A stretch of DNA of 13,378 bases from the NCBI GenBank assembly GCA_020028595.1, contig JAIBHQ010000007.1, forward strand, positions 1 through 13,378, in the 5' to 3' direction. This stretch comes from Nitrospirota bacterium. GTDB taxonomy: Bacteria; Nitrospirota; Nitrospiria; Nitrospirales; Nitrospiraceae. The notes under the pieces were generated by a model. That model was not told the DNA's origin. It worked only from the letters and a program-made list of their open reading frames with translations, and ran no database searches. The position numbers were made by a program, and so were the translations under genes. Shown here in pieces: positions 6,030-12,430 of the stretch. Numbering within the stretch: position 1 is the stretch's first letter; each line of letters opens with the position of its first letter.

Positions 6030-8336
6030 TCACACCGGCAATTCAAACGTAAACACCGCGCCCCTGGGCTCGTTGCGGCCGGCACGAATCTGCCCCTCAT
6101 GATCCGTGATGATACGCTGCACGATGGCCAGGCCCAAACCCGTCCCGGTGCGTTTTCTCGTGAAATAGGGCAGAAACAGCTTGTCCATGTCTTCCGGGCC
6201 GATCCCCGGCCCATCGTCTGAGACCGTCACCACCGCGCGCCGCCGCTTGACGTCGTGGCTGGTCGTGATCCGCACATGCCCCCGCTGGTCCATCGCCTGC
6301 ACGGCATTGTCGAAGAGATTGACGAAAACGCGGTTGATCTGCTCGCGATCGAAGCTCATGTACGGCAGCGACTCGTCAAGTTCCGCGTGAAATTGCACGT
6401 CGCGATGCGCGCCGCGATAGAGCGCAACCACTTCGCGCACGACGTCGTGCAGCGATTGCCGCGCCATCTGCGGCGCCGGCATCCGCGCGTACTTGGAAAA
6501 CTCGTCCACCATCCGCTTGAGACTGCTGACCTCGCTGATGATGACGCTGGTGGATTCCTCGAACACGCTGTTGAAGTCGGGCGCCTTCTCGTCGAATTTT
6601 TTCCGGAGCCGCTGAGCCGACAATTGGATGGGCGTGAGCGGGTTCTTGATCTCGTGCGCGATGCGTTGCGCCACTTCCTTCCAGGTCGCCACCTTCTGCG
6701 CCTTCATCAGCTCGGTCAGGTCCTCGAACACGAGCACAAAGCCCAGGTCCTTGCCCGCCTCGTTCCGCATGCGCGAGAGGTTCAGCACGGTGGTCATGGG
6801 CTTCCCCTGCACCTCCATCACGCCTTCCAGCGAGAGCGTATCCAATGCGTCCGCGTGAATGCGGTCATAGGCGTTCTGGAACAGGTCGAGCTTCAGCTCT
6901 TTGAAGGCCTCGTTGACCGGACGGCCCCGCAGCCGATCGCCCCACACGCCGAGGATGCGCTCCGCCGACGGGTTTACGGTCGTGATCGAGCCGGACCGGT
7001 CGATGGACAACACGCCCGCCGCCACCGTCGCCAGCACGGCTTCGATATAGGCGCGGCGACGATCGAGCGAGACGTTGGCTTCCTCGATTTTGGATTTGCC
7101 GACGCGCAAGTCTTCGGTCATCCGGTTAAAGGACGCGACCAGATCGCCGATTTCGTCCGTCGCTTTGACCTTGATTTGAACGTCGAGATTGCCGTGCGCG
7201 ATGGCTTCCGTTGCTTCGGCCAGGCGCTGAATGGGCACGGTGATGCCGCGCGCGACGTAGAAACCGAACCAGGTCGCCCCGAACAGGATCATCACCGTGA
7301 TCACGGCGACGAACAGATAGGCCCCGACCTTGATCGGTTTCCGCATGGCCTTGATCTGCCGGTACTCCGTATACTGCTTGGAAATCCCCTCCATCTTCGC
7401 CAGCAGCGACTCCGGCACAAAGGCGGCCACGACCACCACGCCATCCATCTCACCCTGTTTGACGTTCGACGCGATCGGCACGCCGGCACGAATCAGCCGC
7501 CCGCTCTGCGCCTCCTGCGCCGATGTCATCGCCTGCCGGCCCTCCAACACTTGCAATACCAGTTGCCCGATCGGCAACCCCACGACCGAGGCCGATACCG
7601 CCGGGTCCACGGCTTTCGTCAGCAATTCCAGTTTGGGCGAATAGATCTCGATGCTCGCCAGATTGTGCTCCGCCCGTTTGCGCGCCATGCCGGCCGCCAG
7701 GAGATCGCGCAGGTCGCGTTTCATCCACTCTTCGCGATAAATTTCCAGGCTGATGGCCCGCGCATTGTTGATCGCCAGGGCCACGTGCCCTTCGTGGTGC
7801 ATGCGCGCCACGTCCTGGGAATCCTTCAGCACCTGCTCGATCTGTTCGTTGAACCAGACGTCCATTGCCTTCGTCACCAGCCCGCTGGCAACGATCGCCA
7901 GCAAGACCGTCGGAATCATCGAAAATCCGATGAACGCTGCCACGAGCTTGGTGCGGAAGCCCGACCCGACCAGCCGGTGCCGCCGTTCGAAGTAGGCCTT
8001 GATCAGGCTGCGGGACAGCAGCAGCGTCAGGATGACGAACCCGATCAGGTCCAGATTGACCAGCAGCAGCACGAAGGCGTAGCTGGCGTCCGGCAGGAGC
8101 GAGTCGGAACTCGTCGCACCGGTCAGAATATCCTGCGAGTAATAGTACGTCAGCGCGAGACAGGGGACGAGCAGCAAGAGGACGGTCCACACCGGTGTCC
8201 AATGGGGCCGCCTTCGGTCAGGCTGGCCGGCGTGTTCGCCAGGACGCGGCCCGGATTCGGACGAGGGCATACCCGTGCGACGCGGCTCCTCCGCGCGCTT
8301 CTTCGTCTCAACCGGTGAATCGAACAGGCCCGGCAT
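6030..8336 (-). CDS. ntrY: NtrY-like membrane sensor histidine kinase
   Basis: The 768-residue kinase starts with a polar cytoplasmic tail and then has membrane segments at about 48-67, 85-110 and 131-153. An extracytoplasmic sensor region of roughly 190 residues follows, then a fourth membrane segment near 343-366, a HAMP domain (GITVPIQRLAEATEAIAHGN), a PAS domain (around 435-540), a HisKA domain with phospho-acceptor H561 in AHEIKNPLTPIQ, and a HATPase_c domain with N-box NAVQAM, DDGPGIG and TGLGLAIVQ. This is the NtrY layout. It autophosphorylates and passes phosphate to the NtrX-like regulator encoded next. The start ATG has AAAGGG at good spacing and shares one base with the TGA of the upstream peptidase gene, implying coupled translation. 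The ligand sensed is unknown. The upstream secreted TPR protease is a candidate partner, which is an inference from position only. Confidence 0.93.
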   Translation of the reverse strand: MPGLFDSPVETKKRAEEPRRTGMPSSESGPRPGEHAGQPDRRRPHWTPVWTVLLLLVPCLALTYYYSQDILTGATSSDSLLPDASYAFVLLLVNLDLIGFVILTLLLSRSLIKAYFERRHRLVGSGFRTKLVAAFIGFSMIPTVLLAIVASGLVTKAMDVWFNEQIEQVLKDSQDVARMHHEGHVALAINNARAISLEIYREEWMKRDLRDLLAAGMARKRAEHNLASIEIYSPKLELLTKAVDPAVSASVVGLPIGQLVLQVLEGRQAMTSAQEAQSGRLIRAGVPIASNVKQGEMDGVVVVAAFVPESLLAKMEGISKQYTEYRQIKAMRKPIKVGAYLFVAVITVMILFGATWFGFYVARGITVPIQRLAEATEAIAHGNLDVQIKVKATDEIGDLVASFNRMTEDLRVGKSKIEEANVSLDRRRAYIEAVLATVAAGVLSIDRSGSITTVNPSAERILGVWGDRLRGRPVNEAFKELKLDLFQNAYDRIHADALDTLSLEGVMEVQGKPMTTVLNLSRMRNEAGKDLGFVLVFEDLTELMKAQKVATWKEVAQRIAHEIKNPLTPIQLSAQRLRKKFDEKAPDFNSVFEESTSVIISEVSSLKRMVDEFSKYARMPAPQMARQSLHDVVREVVALYRGAHRDVQFHAELDESLPYMSFDREQINRVFVNLFDNAVQAMDQRGHVRITTSHDVKRRRAVVTVSDDGPGIGPEDMDKLFLPYFTRKRTGTGLGLAIVQRIITDHEGQIRAGRNEPRGAVFTFELPV

Positions 8337-9484
8337 CAGAACCCTTTCCCGGCTTGGGCGGTCACCCAGGATGAGTCAAAGTCACTGTATCGTTCGTGGA
8401 ACAACGTTTCAAAGGCTTCTGCAAAATCCGGCGTCACAGAGAGCGATTCCAGCAACCGGCGAATCGGCGCCGGACCATGCCGCTGCATCAAGGCGCGGGT
8501 GGCGCCGTAACTTTCCGCATAGGCCAGCGAGGCATCGCCCGGCGGCAGTTCGAGAAAACTTCGGTGCAGCGCCGCCAGCGGAGGCCGCTCGCCCGCGCGA
8601 ATCTGCCGCCCTTCGCGTTCCCACGCTCCGGCGGCATCCGGCCCCCGCTCCATATACAGGGCCAGCCCCTCGTTCAGCCAGGCCGGCGCCTGCCCGCTGC
8701 TCAGCCGGTGCACGACCGCATGCATATACTCGTGCCGCAACGACGCGTCGGCCGCTGCCGGATCACCCGAAACCAACTCCACCGGCAGATGAATGCGGCC
8801 ATCGAACAACCCCTGGGCCCAGTCCGGACCCGACGCCGCCCCTTGAAACTGCCCGCGTGGGTACAGCACGACGACGACGCGGGATGCCGGAACATAGGAC
8901 CACTGCGTACCGATCGTCCGACAGACCGTTTCCAGCCGATCGGCCACGGTGTTGGCCGCGGCGCGGTCCGTCGAGCGATGAAATTTGACGACGAAGTGCG
9001 CAGTGAACAACCGATCCAATCCAGCCTCTGCTTCGGCCGCGCGTCGCGTGGCCAGCACGCGTGCTTGAATGCCGGCGTCGTTGGGATCCTGCCGGGCGGC
9101 AATCTCATAATGACGCAGGGCCGCGTCGGTCTCGCCCCGCTGATCGTAGATGTCGCCCAGGAACTTGTGGGCCTGGGTCGCGCCGGAATCGAGCGCCAGG
9201 GCTTTCTGAAATGTCGCCGCCGCCTGCTCGTCCTTGACCAGCAGATGCTGGCTCACGCCGAGGCCGATCAGAAGCGACGCATCCGCCGGCGCGAGTGCCG
9301 AGGCTTCGGTAAAGGTTTGGGCCGCGCGGCGATACTCTCCGCTCTTGATCAACTTCCAGCCGGCGTCAGCCAGTACAGCGACACGGGCTGTCGCATCCTG
9401 CTGCGGCTTTTCGGCCCAGGCCGGTCCGGCGAGCAGCAATACTGTGATGAATATGAATAGACCGTTCCGCATAGACCTGATCAT
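8336..9484 (-). CDS. secreted TPR protein with zinc-metallopeptidase (MA clan) domain
   Basis: The 382-residue protein has a signal peptide (hydrophobic core FIFITVLLLAG, likely cleavage after AWA near residue 24). TPR-like helical repeats span about 35-145, including the units EYRRAAQTFTEASALAP, EQAAATFQKALALD and DAALRHYEIAARQDP. A gluzincin-type peptidase domain follows, with zinc motif HEYMH at 251-255 and third ligand E272 in WLNEGLALYME. The likely site of action is the periplasm or envelope. The family is unnamed and substrates are unknown. The stop TGA overlaps the ntrY ATG by one base, so the protease and the sensor kinase are probably made together; it could process a signal or sensor, or load peptides through the TPRs. 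A second in-frame ATG at 9472 would keep the signal peptide. A lipobox is not seen. Confidence 0.85.
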   Translation of the reverse strand: MIRSMRNGLFIFITVLLLAGPAWAEKPQQDATARVAVLADAGWKLIKSGEYRRAAQTFTEASALAPADASLLIGLGVSQHLLVKDEQAAATFQKALALDSGATQAHKFLGDIYDQRGETDAALRHYEIAARQDPNDAGIQARVLATRRAAEAEAGLDRLFTAHFVVKFHRSTDRAAANTVADRLETVCRTIGTQWSYVPASRVVVVLYPRGQFQGAASGPDWAQGLFDGRIHLPVELVSGDPAAADASLRHEYMHAVVHRLSSGQAPAWLNEGLALYMERGPDAAGAWEREGRQIRAGERPPLAALHRSFLELPPGDASLAYAESYGATRALMQRHGPAPIRRLLESLSVTPDFAEAFETLFHERYSDFDSSWVTAQAGKGF

Positions 9485-9540
9485 CCTAAGAAGGAGATGC
9501 GCACACAGAGGAAGGTGCCGGCGATCGGGTGGGCACGGAA

Positions 9541-9954
9541 TCAGGAGGTGGATGGTGCTTTTTTACCCGACGCCAGATCCACGTATTTCATTCGCAGGGC
9601 ATACAGCATGTCCGTAAGCATCGCCTGTTCTTCCTGATTCAAATTGCCCTTCGTCTTGGCCTCCAGCACGGACAGGATATCGATGATTTCCTTGGCCTGC
9701 GGCAGATTGACGGGAATCTTCCCCTGCCGGGGATCCAATTGCTCGCCCATGAGCATGAGGGCGGAGGTGCTGAGCGAAAAGACAAACGACGCAAACGTGA
9801 CGGGCGGATGCGGCTCGTGACTATGGCCCGCCTCATGCGTCGGATCGGGCGCCGGTGAGGATGCGGCCGGACGGCCGGGCTCGGATGCCGCAGGCTCGTC
9901 GCCCCGTCCCCGTTTGTCGCGGATGACGAAGCCCTGTTCTTCTTCTTTGGCCAT
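9541..9954 (-). CDS. DUF1844 family protein
   Basis: The 137-residue protein has a low-complexity N-terminal third rich in E, P, A and H (about 1-50) and a conserved C-terminal domain. That domain begins at VTFASFVFSLSTSALMLMGE and continues through LPQAKEIIDILSVLEAKTKGNL to LYALRMKYVDL, the pattern of DUF1844. The hydrophobic stretch near 53-70 could be an amphipathic or buried helix rather than a true membrane segment. The biochemical role is not known. The gene heads the minus-strand run and is 56 bases upstream of the peptidase gene, so it may share a transcript with the peptidase and ntrYX. It faces mazG across a 99-base divergent gap. The ATG at 9954 has only a weak ribosome binding site. 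Confidence 0.85.
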   Translation of the reverse strand: MAKEEEQGFVIRDKRGRGDEPAASEPGRPAASSPAPDPTHEAGHSHEPHPPVTFASFVFSLSTSALMLMGEQLDPRQGKIPVNLPQAKEIIDILSVLEAKTKGNLNQEEQAMLTDMLYALRMKYVDLASGKKAPSTS

Positions 9955-9999
9955 GCTCTAACCGTGCGAAATCTTGTGCGTACGCTACCACAGGGCCTA

Positions 10000-10017
10000 G
10001 TGTTGCGCAAGCGACAC
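10000..10017. repeat. hairpin-forming inverted repeat in the divergent promoter gap
   Basis: The arms GTGTTGC (10000-10006) and GCGACAC (10011-10017) pair with one G:U, around a GCAA loop. The core TTGCGCAA is itself a palindrome. It sits 3 bases upstream of the probable mazG -10 box, in the -35 zone, so an operator is one reading; the sequence is too short to name a regulator. Confidence 0.4.
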
Positions 10018-10020
10018 AGC

Positions 10021-10026
10021 TATAAT
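10021..10026 (+). promoter_or_regulatory. probable -10 box of mazG promoter
   Basis: TATAAT matches the housekeeping -10 consensus exactly and lies 28 bases before the mazG ATG, leaving a short leader with an AGAGGA ribosome binding site at 10042-10047. No good -35 is found at 16-18 bases upstream (the best is TAGTGT at 9998-10003), so the promoter may be weak or activator-dependent. Confidence 0.5.
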
Positions 10027-10053
10027 GTCGTGTACATTTGAAGAGGATGGGCG

Positions 10054-10899
10054 ATGTCGGATCGGTTCGATGAACTCATACAATTGATGGCGAAACTCCG
10101 GGCACCGGACGGCTGTCCCTGGGATCGCAAGCAAACACACGAATCGCTGAAGCCCTATCTTCTGGAAGAGACCTACGAAGTCCTGGAAACGATCGACAAA
10201 CAGGACGAGCCCAAGCTCCGCGAGGAACTCGGCGATCTCATGCTGCAGATTCTTTTTCACGCCCAGATTGCGGCCGAACGCAAGGCCTTCTCCATGGAAG
10301 AGGTGATGCAGCTCCTCGCGGACAAGCTGGTCCGCCGGCATCCGCATGTCTTCGGCGGGAAAAGCGACGGCGCGCTTACGCCCGACCAGGTCTATTCCAA
10401 CTGGGAGCAGATCAAAAAATCGGAACGGCAGCAGGCCGGGCGATCCGAATCGGTGCTGGATGGCGTGCCCAAAACGCTCCCCGCGCTCCTGCGCGCGTTT
10501 CAAATCCAGGCCCGTGCATCACGCGTCGGCTTCGACTGGCCGCAGAACGGCGACGGCGTTCATCAGGTCATGGACAAGGTCAAGGAGGAGATTGAAGAAC
10601 TGACCGAGGCTTACGGCACGCGGGAGAAACGGGCCGGCGAGGCCGATCAGGCGGCCATGCAGCGGCACCTGGAGGACGAGATGGGCGACGTGCTGTTTTC
10701 GCTGGTAAACCTGGCACGGTTTCTCAAGGTCAATCCGGAGGATGCGATGCGGCGGGCCACGGACCGCTTCGCCGATCGCTTTCACTTTATCGAAGCGGAA
10801 GCGTCACGCACGGGCCGCGCGCTCGAGTCCATGACGCTGGCCGAAATGGACGCCTTGTGGGAGAAAGCCAAGCAGAAATTGTCGCCGCGGCCCGCGTAA
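10054..10899 (+). CDS. mazG: nucleoside triphosphate pyrophosphohydrolase MazG
   Basis: MazG hydrolyses (d)NTPs to the monophosphate and pyrophosphate and is linked to nucleotide-pool cleaning and stringent-response tuning. The 281-residue protein has the two tandem MazG domains of the full-length family. The N-terminal domain carries the metal-binding set E38, E39, E42, E58 and D61 (LLEETYEVLE, then REELGDLMLQILFHAQIA). The C-terminal domain carries KEEIEELTEA and EDEMGDVLFSLVNLARFL. The family signature CPWDRKQTHESLKPYL is near the N-terminus. The ATG at 10054 follows AGAGGA. The next gene starts 6 bases after the stop. No toxin-antitoxin partner is present, so this is the stand-alone housekeeping type. 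Confidence 0.96.
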   Translation: MSDRFDELIQLMAKLRAPDGCPWDRKQTHESLKPYLLEETYEVLETIDKQDEPKLREELGDLMLQILFHAQIAAERKAFSMEEVMQLLADKLVRRHPHVFGGKSDGALTPDQVYSNWEQIKKSERQQAGRSESVLDGVPKTLPALLRAFQIQARASRVGFDWPQNGDGVHQVMDKVKEEIEELTEAYGTREKRAGEADQAAMQRHLEDEMGDVLFSLVNLARFLKVNPEDAMRRATDRFADRFHFIEAEASRTGRALESMTLAEMDALWEKAKQKLSPRPA

Positions 10900-10905
10900 A
10901 CACCG

Positions 10906-11553
10906 ATGGATGCTGAACACAAACCCGACACCGGGACATCATCGGGCCCTTACGAAGAGGGGAAACGCGCCGGTGCGCATCCGCTGGTCGTCGTGCTCTC
11001 CGTCATTCTCGGCCTGTGGCTTGTGATCTGGCTGGCCACGCCCAAAGGCAAGCAAACCAACGCGCCGGTCAATCCCGAGCTGGCATCAAAAACCGCCGCT
11101 GACGATGAGGCGGACGCGACCCCGATCATGTTCCGCGTCAAGACCACCATCAAAGAATTCAACGCGATCGGCCTGCTCGTGCCTGAACAGGCCACCGACA
11201 GCCAGGTTGCCGGTCTGCTGAAGCGGCTTCGGCAGGCCCGGCTGGGCAACCAGCTGACGACCCTGCTCCCCTCCACGACGCCGAAGCATAAACTCGGCGA
11301 ACACGCCGTGGCGGACATCTTTATCTTTTCCGATGGAAAATTTGCGAAGGCCGACGCCCTCGGTGTCCTGTCGCGCGGCGCGCATGCCCCCGGCGAATTG
11401 TATCCGAGCGCGGTTCCGTTCGAAGTCGCCATGGAACACGTGCGCGGACACTATCGAATCGACTTGAACGACACCGGACATCCGGATAAGGGCTCGATTG
11501 GCTTCGCCGACGAGTCCGGCGTGCATTCCAAACACTATCGCGCGCTGTTCTGA
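10906..11553 (+). CDS. hypothetical single-pass membrane protein
   Basis: I do not recognise the family. The 215-residue protein has a short polar N-terminus, one membrane segment at about 26-45 (LVVVLSVILGLWLVIWLA) followed by KGK, then a flexible linker rich in A, T, D and E. A soluble domain runs from about 75 to the end and has no cysteine. The N-in orientation suggested by the charges before the segment is weak, so the soluble part may be periplasmic. Motifs that stand out are VADIFIFSDGKFAKADALG near 137-155 and HVRGHYRIDLNDTGHPDKG near 178-196, the latter rich in H and D. The gene begins 6 bases after mazG and has no clear ribosome binding site of its own, so translation may depend on mazG. 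Function is unknown. Confidence 0.8.
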   Translation: MDAEHKPDTGTSSGPYEEGKRAGAHPLVVVLSVILGLWLVIWLATPKGKQTNAPVNPELASKTAADDEADATPIMFRVKTTIKEFNAIGLLVPEQATDSQVAGLLKRLRQARLGNQLTTLLPSTTPKHKLGEHAVADIFIFSDGKFAKADALGVLSRGAHAPGELYPSAVPFEVAMEHVRGHYRIDLNDTGHPDKGSIGFADESGVHSKHYRALF

Positions 11554-11685
11554 TTCGTTTTTAGAGAAATTATTGTGTTCTGACAAGGATTTCCAGCGCG
11601 CTGCACCAAGCAATAGTCTCGGCAAAAATCTCGCACGCTTTTTGCCGCCCCCGTACACAGCCTATGCTCAGCCCCCGCCCGTTCC

Positions 11686-11700
11686 GGGCTGTTTCAGCCC
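11686..11700 (+). terminator. candidate terminator of the mazG unit
   Basis: The perfect 6-bp stem GGGCTG/CAGCCC with a TTT loop is followed by ACTTTTC. The U-run is short and delayed, and the hairpin is 133 bases past the stop codon, so this is a weak candidate. Confidence 0.3.
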
Positions 11701-11829
11701 ACTTTTCATACAATTCACCATATCTTGTGGCAACCCATTGGGAAACCACAATGCCTAAAAGGTAGGCAAGTCATTCGACGCAGCGTCAGATGCGGGAATG
11801 GTGCATTCAGGGAGCGATTACCAACAGGG

Positions 11830-11838
11830 TTATCCACA
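11830..11838 (+). promoter_or_regulatory. perfect DnaA-box consensus within a palindrome
   Basis: TTATCCACA is an exact match to the consensus DnaA box (TTATNCACA). It is fused to an inverted half so that TCCACAGA-T-TCTGTGGA forms a 17-base palindrome. I found no second good box in the region, so a functional origin is not shown. Confidence 0.4.
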
Positions 11839-11864
11839 GATTCTGTGGAATGGGAGTCGAGTGA

Positions 11865-12272
11865 TTAGAGACGGACTTTTTCTCGAATTTCCTGCCGTAA
11901 CGCGGCCTTCGAGTCGTTCATCCATGTCTCCAACCTCGGAAACAGATGCGCAAGCGGACCGGCGAACGGCTCAACCAGGATGTCCAGCCGTTCGTTGAAC
12001 ATATTTTCCTCGTTCGCGATCTGCAACTTGTGAGTCGCGATGTGCTTCGTGAGCAGTTGTGAGATCAAGAGCTGCTGCCCCGGGCTGCCGCCTTGCAGTT
12101 CGAGAATCTTCGTCTTGAGATGATCCAGTTCTTCGGCGATGGCCACCTTCACCCGCACTGCGTGGGGTAGCGACCAGTTAGACCGCTGTATGGCGAAGTC
12201 GTATGAGAACGCCGGCTCACGGGGTTCCCGGAACGGACCACTTATATGGAGAATCGTCAAAGGATTGGCCAT
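11865..12272 (-). CDS. hypothetical protein (135 aa)
   Basis: I do not recognise the family. The 135-residue product has no signal peptide or membrane segment. The first 40 residues look extended (ILHISGPFREPREPAFSYDFAIQRSNW), and the rest is predicted by eye to be mainly helical, with heptad-like charged stretches (VKVAIAEELDHLKTKILELQ; TWMNDSKAALRQEIREKVRL). This suggests a small coiled-coil or four-helix protein. The ATG at 12272 has a weak GCGAG upstream. It stands alone, 148 bases past the hemG end on the same strand and converging on the mazG unit. Coding potential is supported by length and ordinary residue composition, not by homology. Confidence 0.6.
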   Translation of the reverse strand: MANPLTILHISGPFREPREPAFSYDFAIQRSNWSLPHAVRVKVAIAEELDHLKTKILELQGGSPGQQLLISQLLTKHIATHKLQIANEENMFNERLDILVEPFAGPLAHLFPRLETWMNDSKAALRQEIREKVRL

Positions 12273-12344
12273 GCTCGCTATTCACGCTCTGTGATGACAC
12301 CCACTATATTGGGGCTGATCCGGTTTCTGCAACCCCATGATGAA

Positions 12345-12430
12345 GTGAGGCGTGATGAGTGATCAGTTATGCGTGGGCCAAGAACTTCCCGCCTTGCTCC
12401 TACCCATTACTCGTCACTCATCACTGGTTA
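12345..12430. repeat. second mirrored degenerate 7-bp repeat array, overlapping hemG end
   Basis: Heptamers of the GTRAYSA type occupy about 12345-12379. Opposite-sense heptamers of the CTCRTYA type occupy 12403-12430, with a 23-base unique centre. The arms GTGATGAGTGA (12352-12362) and TCACTCATCAC (12414-12424) are exact reverse complements. The hemG stop codon (12421-12423) lies inside the right half. The units are shared with the array at 5959-6021. Confidence 0.8.

Larger units (their letters stand above)
11554..11864. other. 311-bp convergent intergenic region rich in inverted repeats
   Basis: No supported gene lies here. The first 30 bases are AT-rich. Six short perfect or near-perfect inverted repeats then follow: GGGCTG/CAGCCC (11686-11700), TTGTGG/CCACAA with nested CCCA/TGGG (11725-11751), TGCCTA/TAGGCA (11752-11768, directly abutting the previous one), GACGC/GCGTC (11777-11787), GAATG/CATTC (11796-11808) and TCCACAGA/TCTGTGGA (11833-11849). 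Genes on both sides point into the region, so terminators are expected, but one or two would be enough. The region could be a structured RNA, a recombination or replication site, or stacked terminators. Confidence 0.65.

Noticed and set aside
6255..8318. 687-codon open frame on the plus strand
   Set aside because: It is antisense to ntrY, low-complexity in H, R and D, has no recognisable domain and matches the artefact expected from high third-position GC on the real strand.
8396..9460. 354-codon open frame on the plus strand
   Set aside because: It is antisense to the peptidase gene, whose signal peptide, TPRs and HExxH motif are unambiguous.
11498..11758. 86-codon open frame on the plus strand
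   Set aside because: It overlaps the end of the mazG-linked gene, runs through the palindromes, is proline-rich without pattern and has no ribosome binding site.
11554..11864. Calling the region oriC outright
   Set aside because: Only one strict DnaA box was found, no replication genes are nearby, and the flanking genes converge here; kept as a question in the findings instead.
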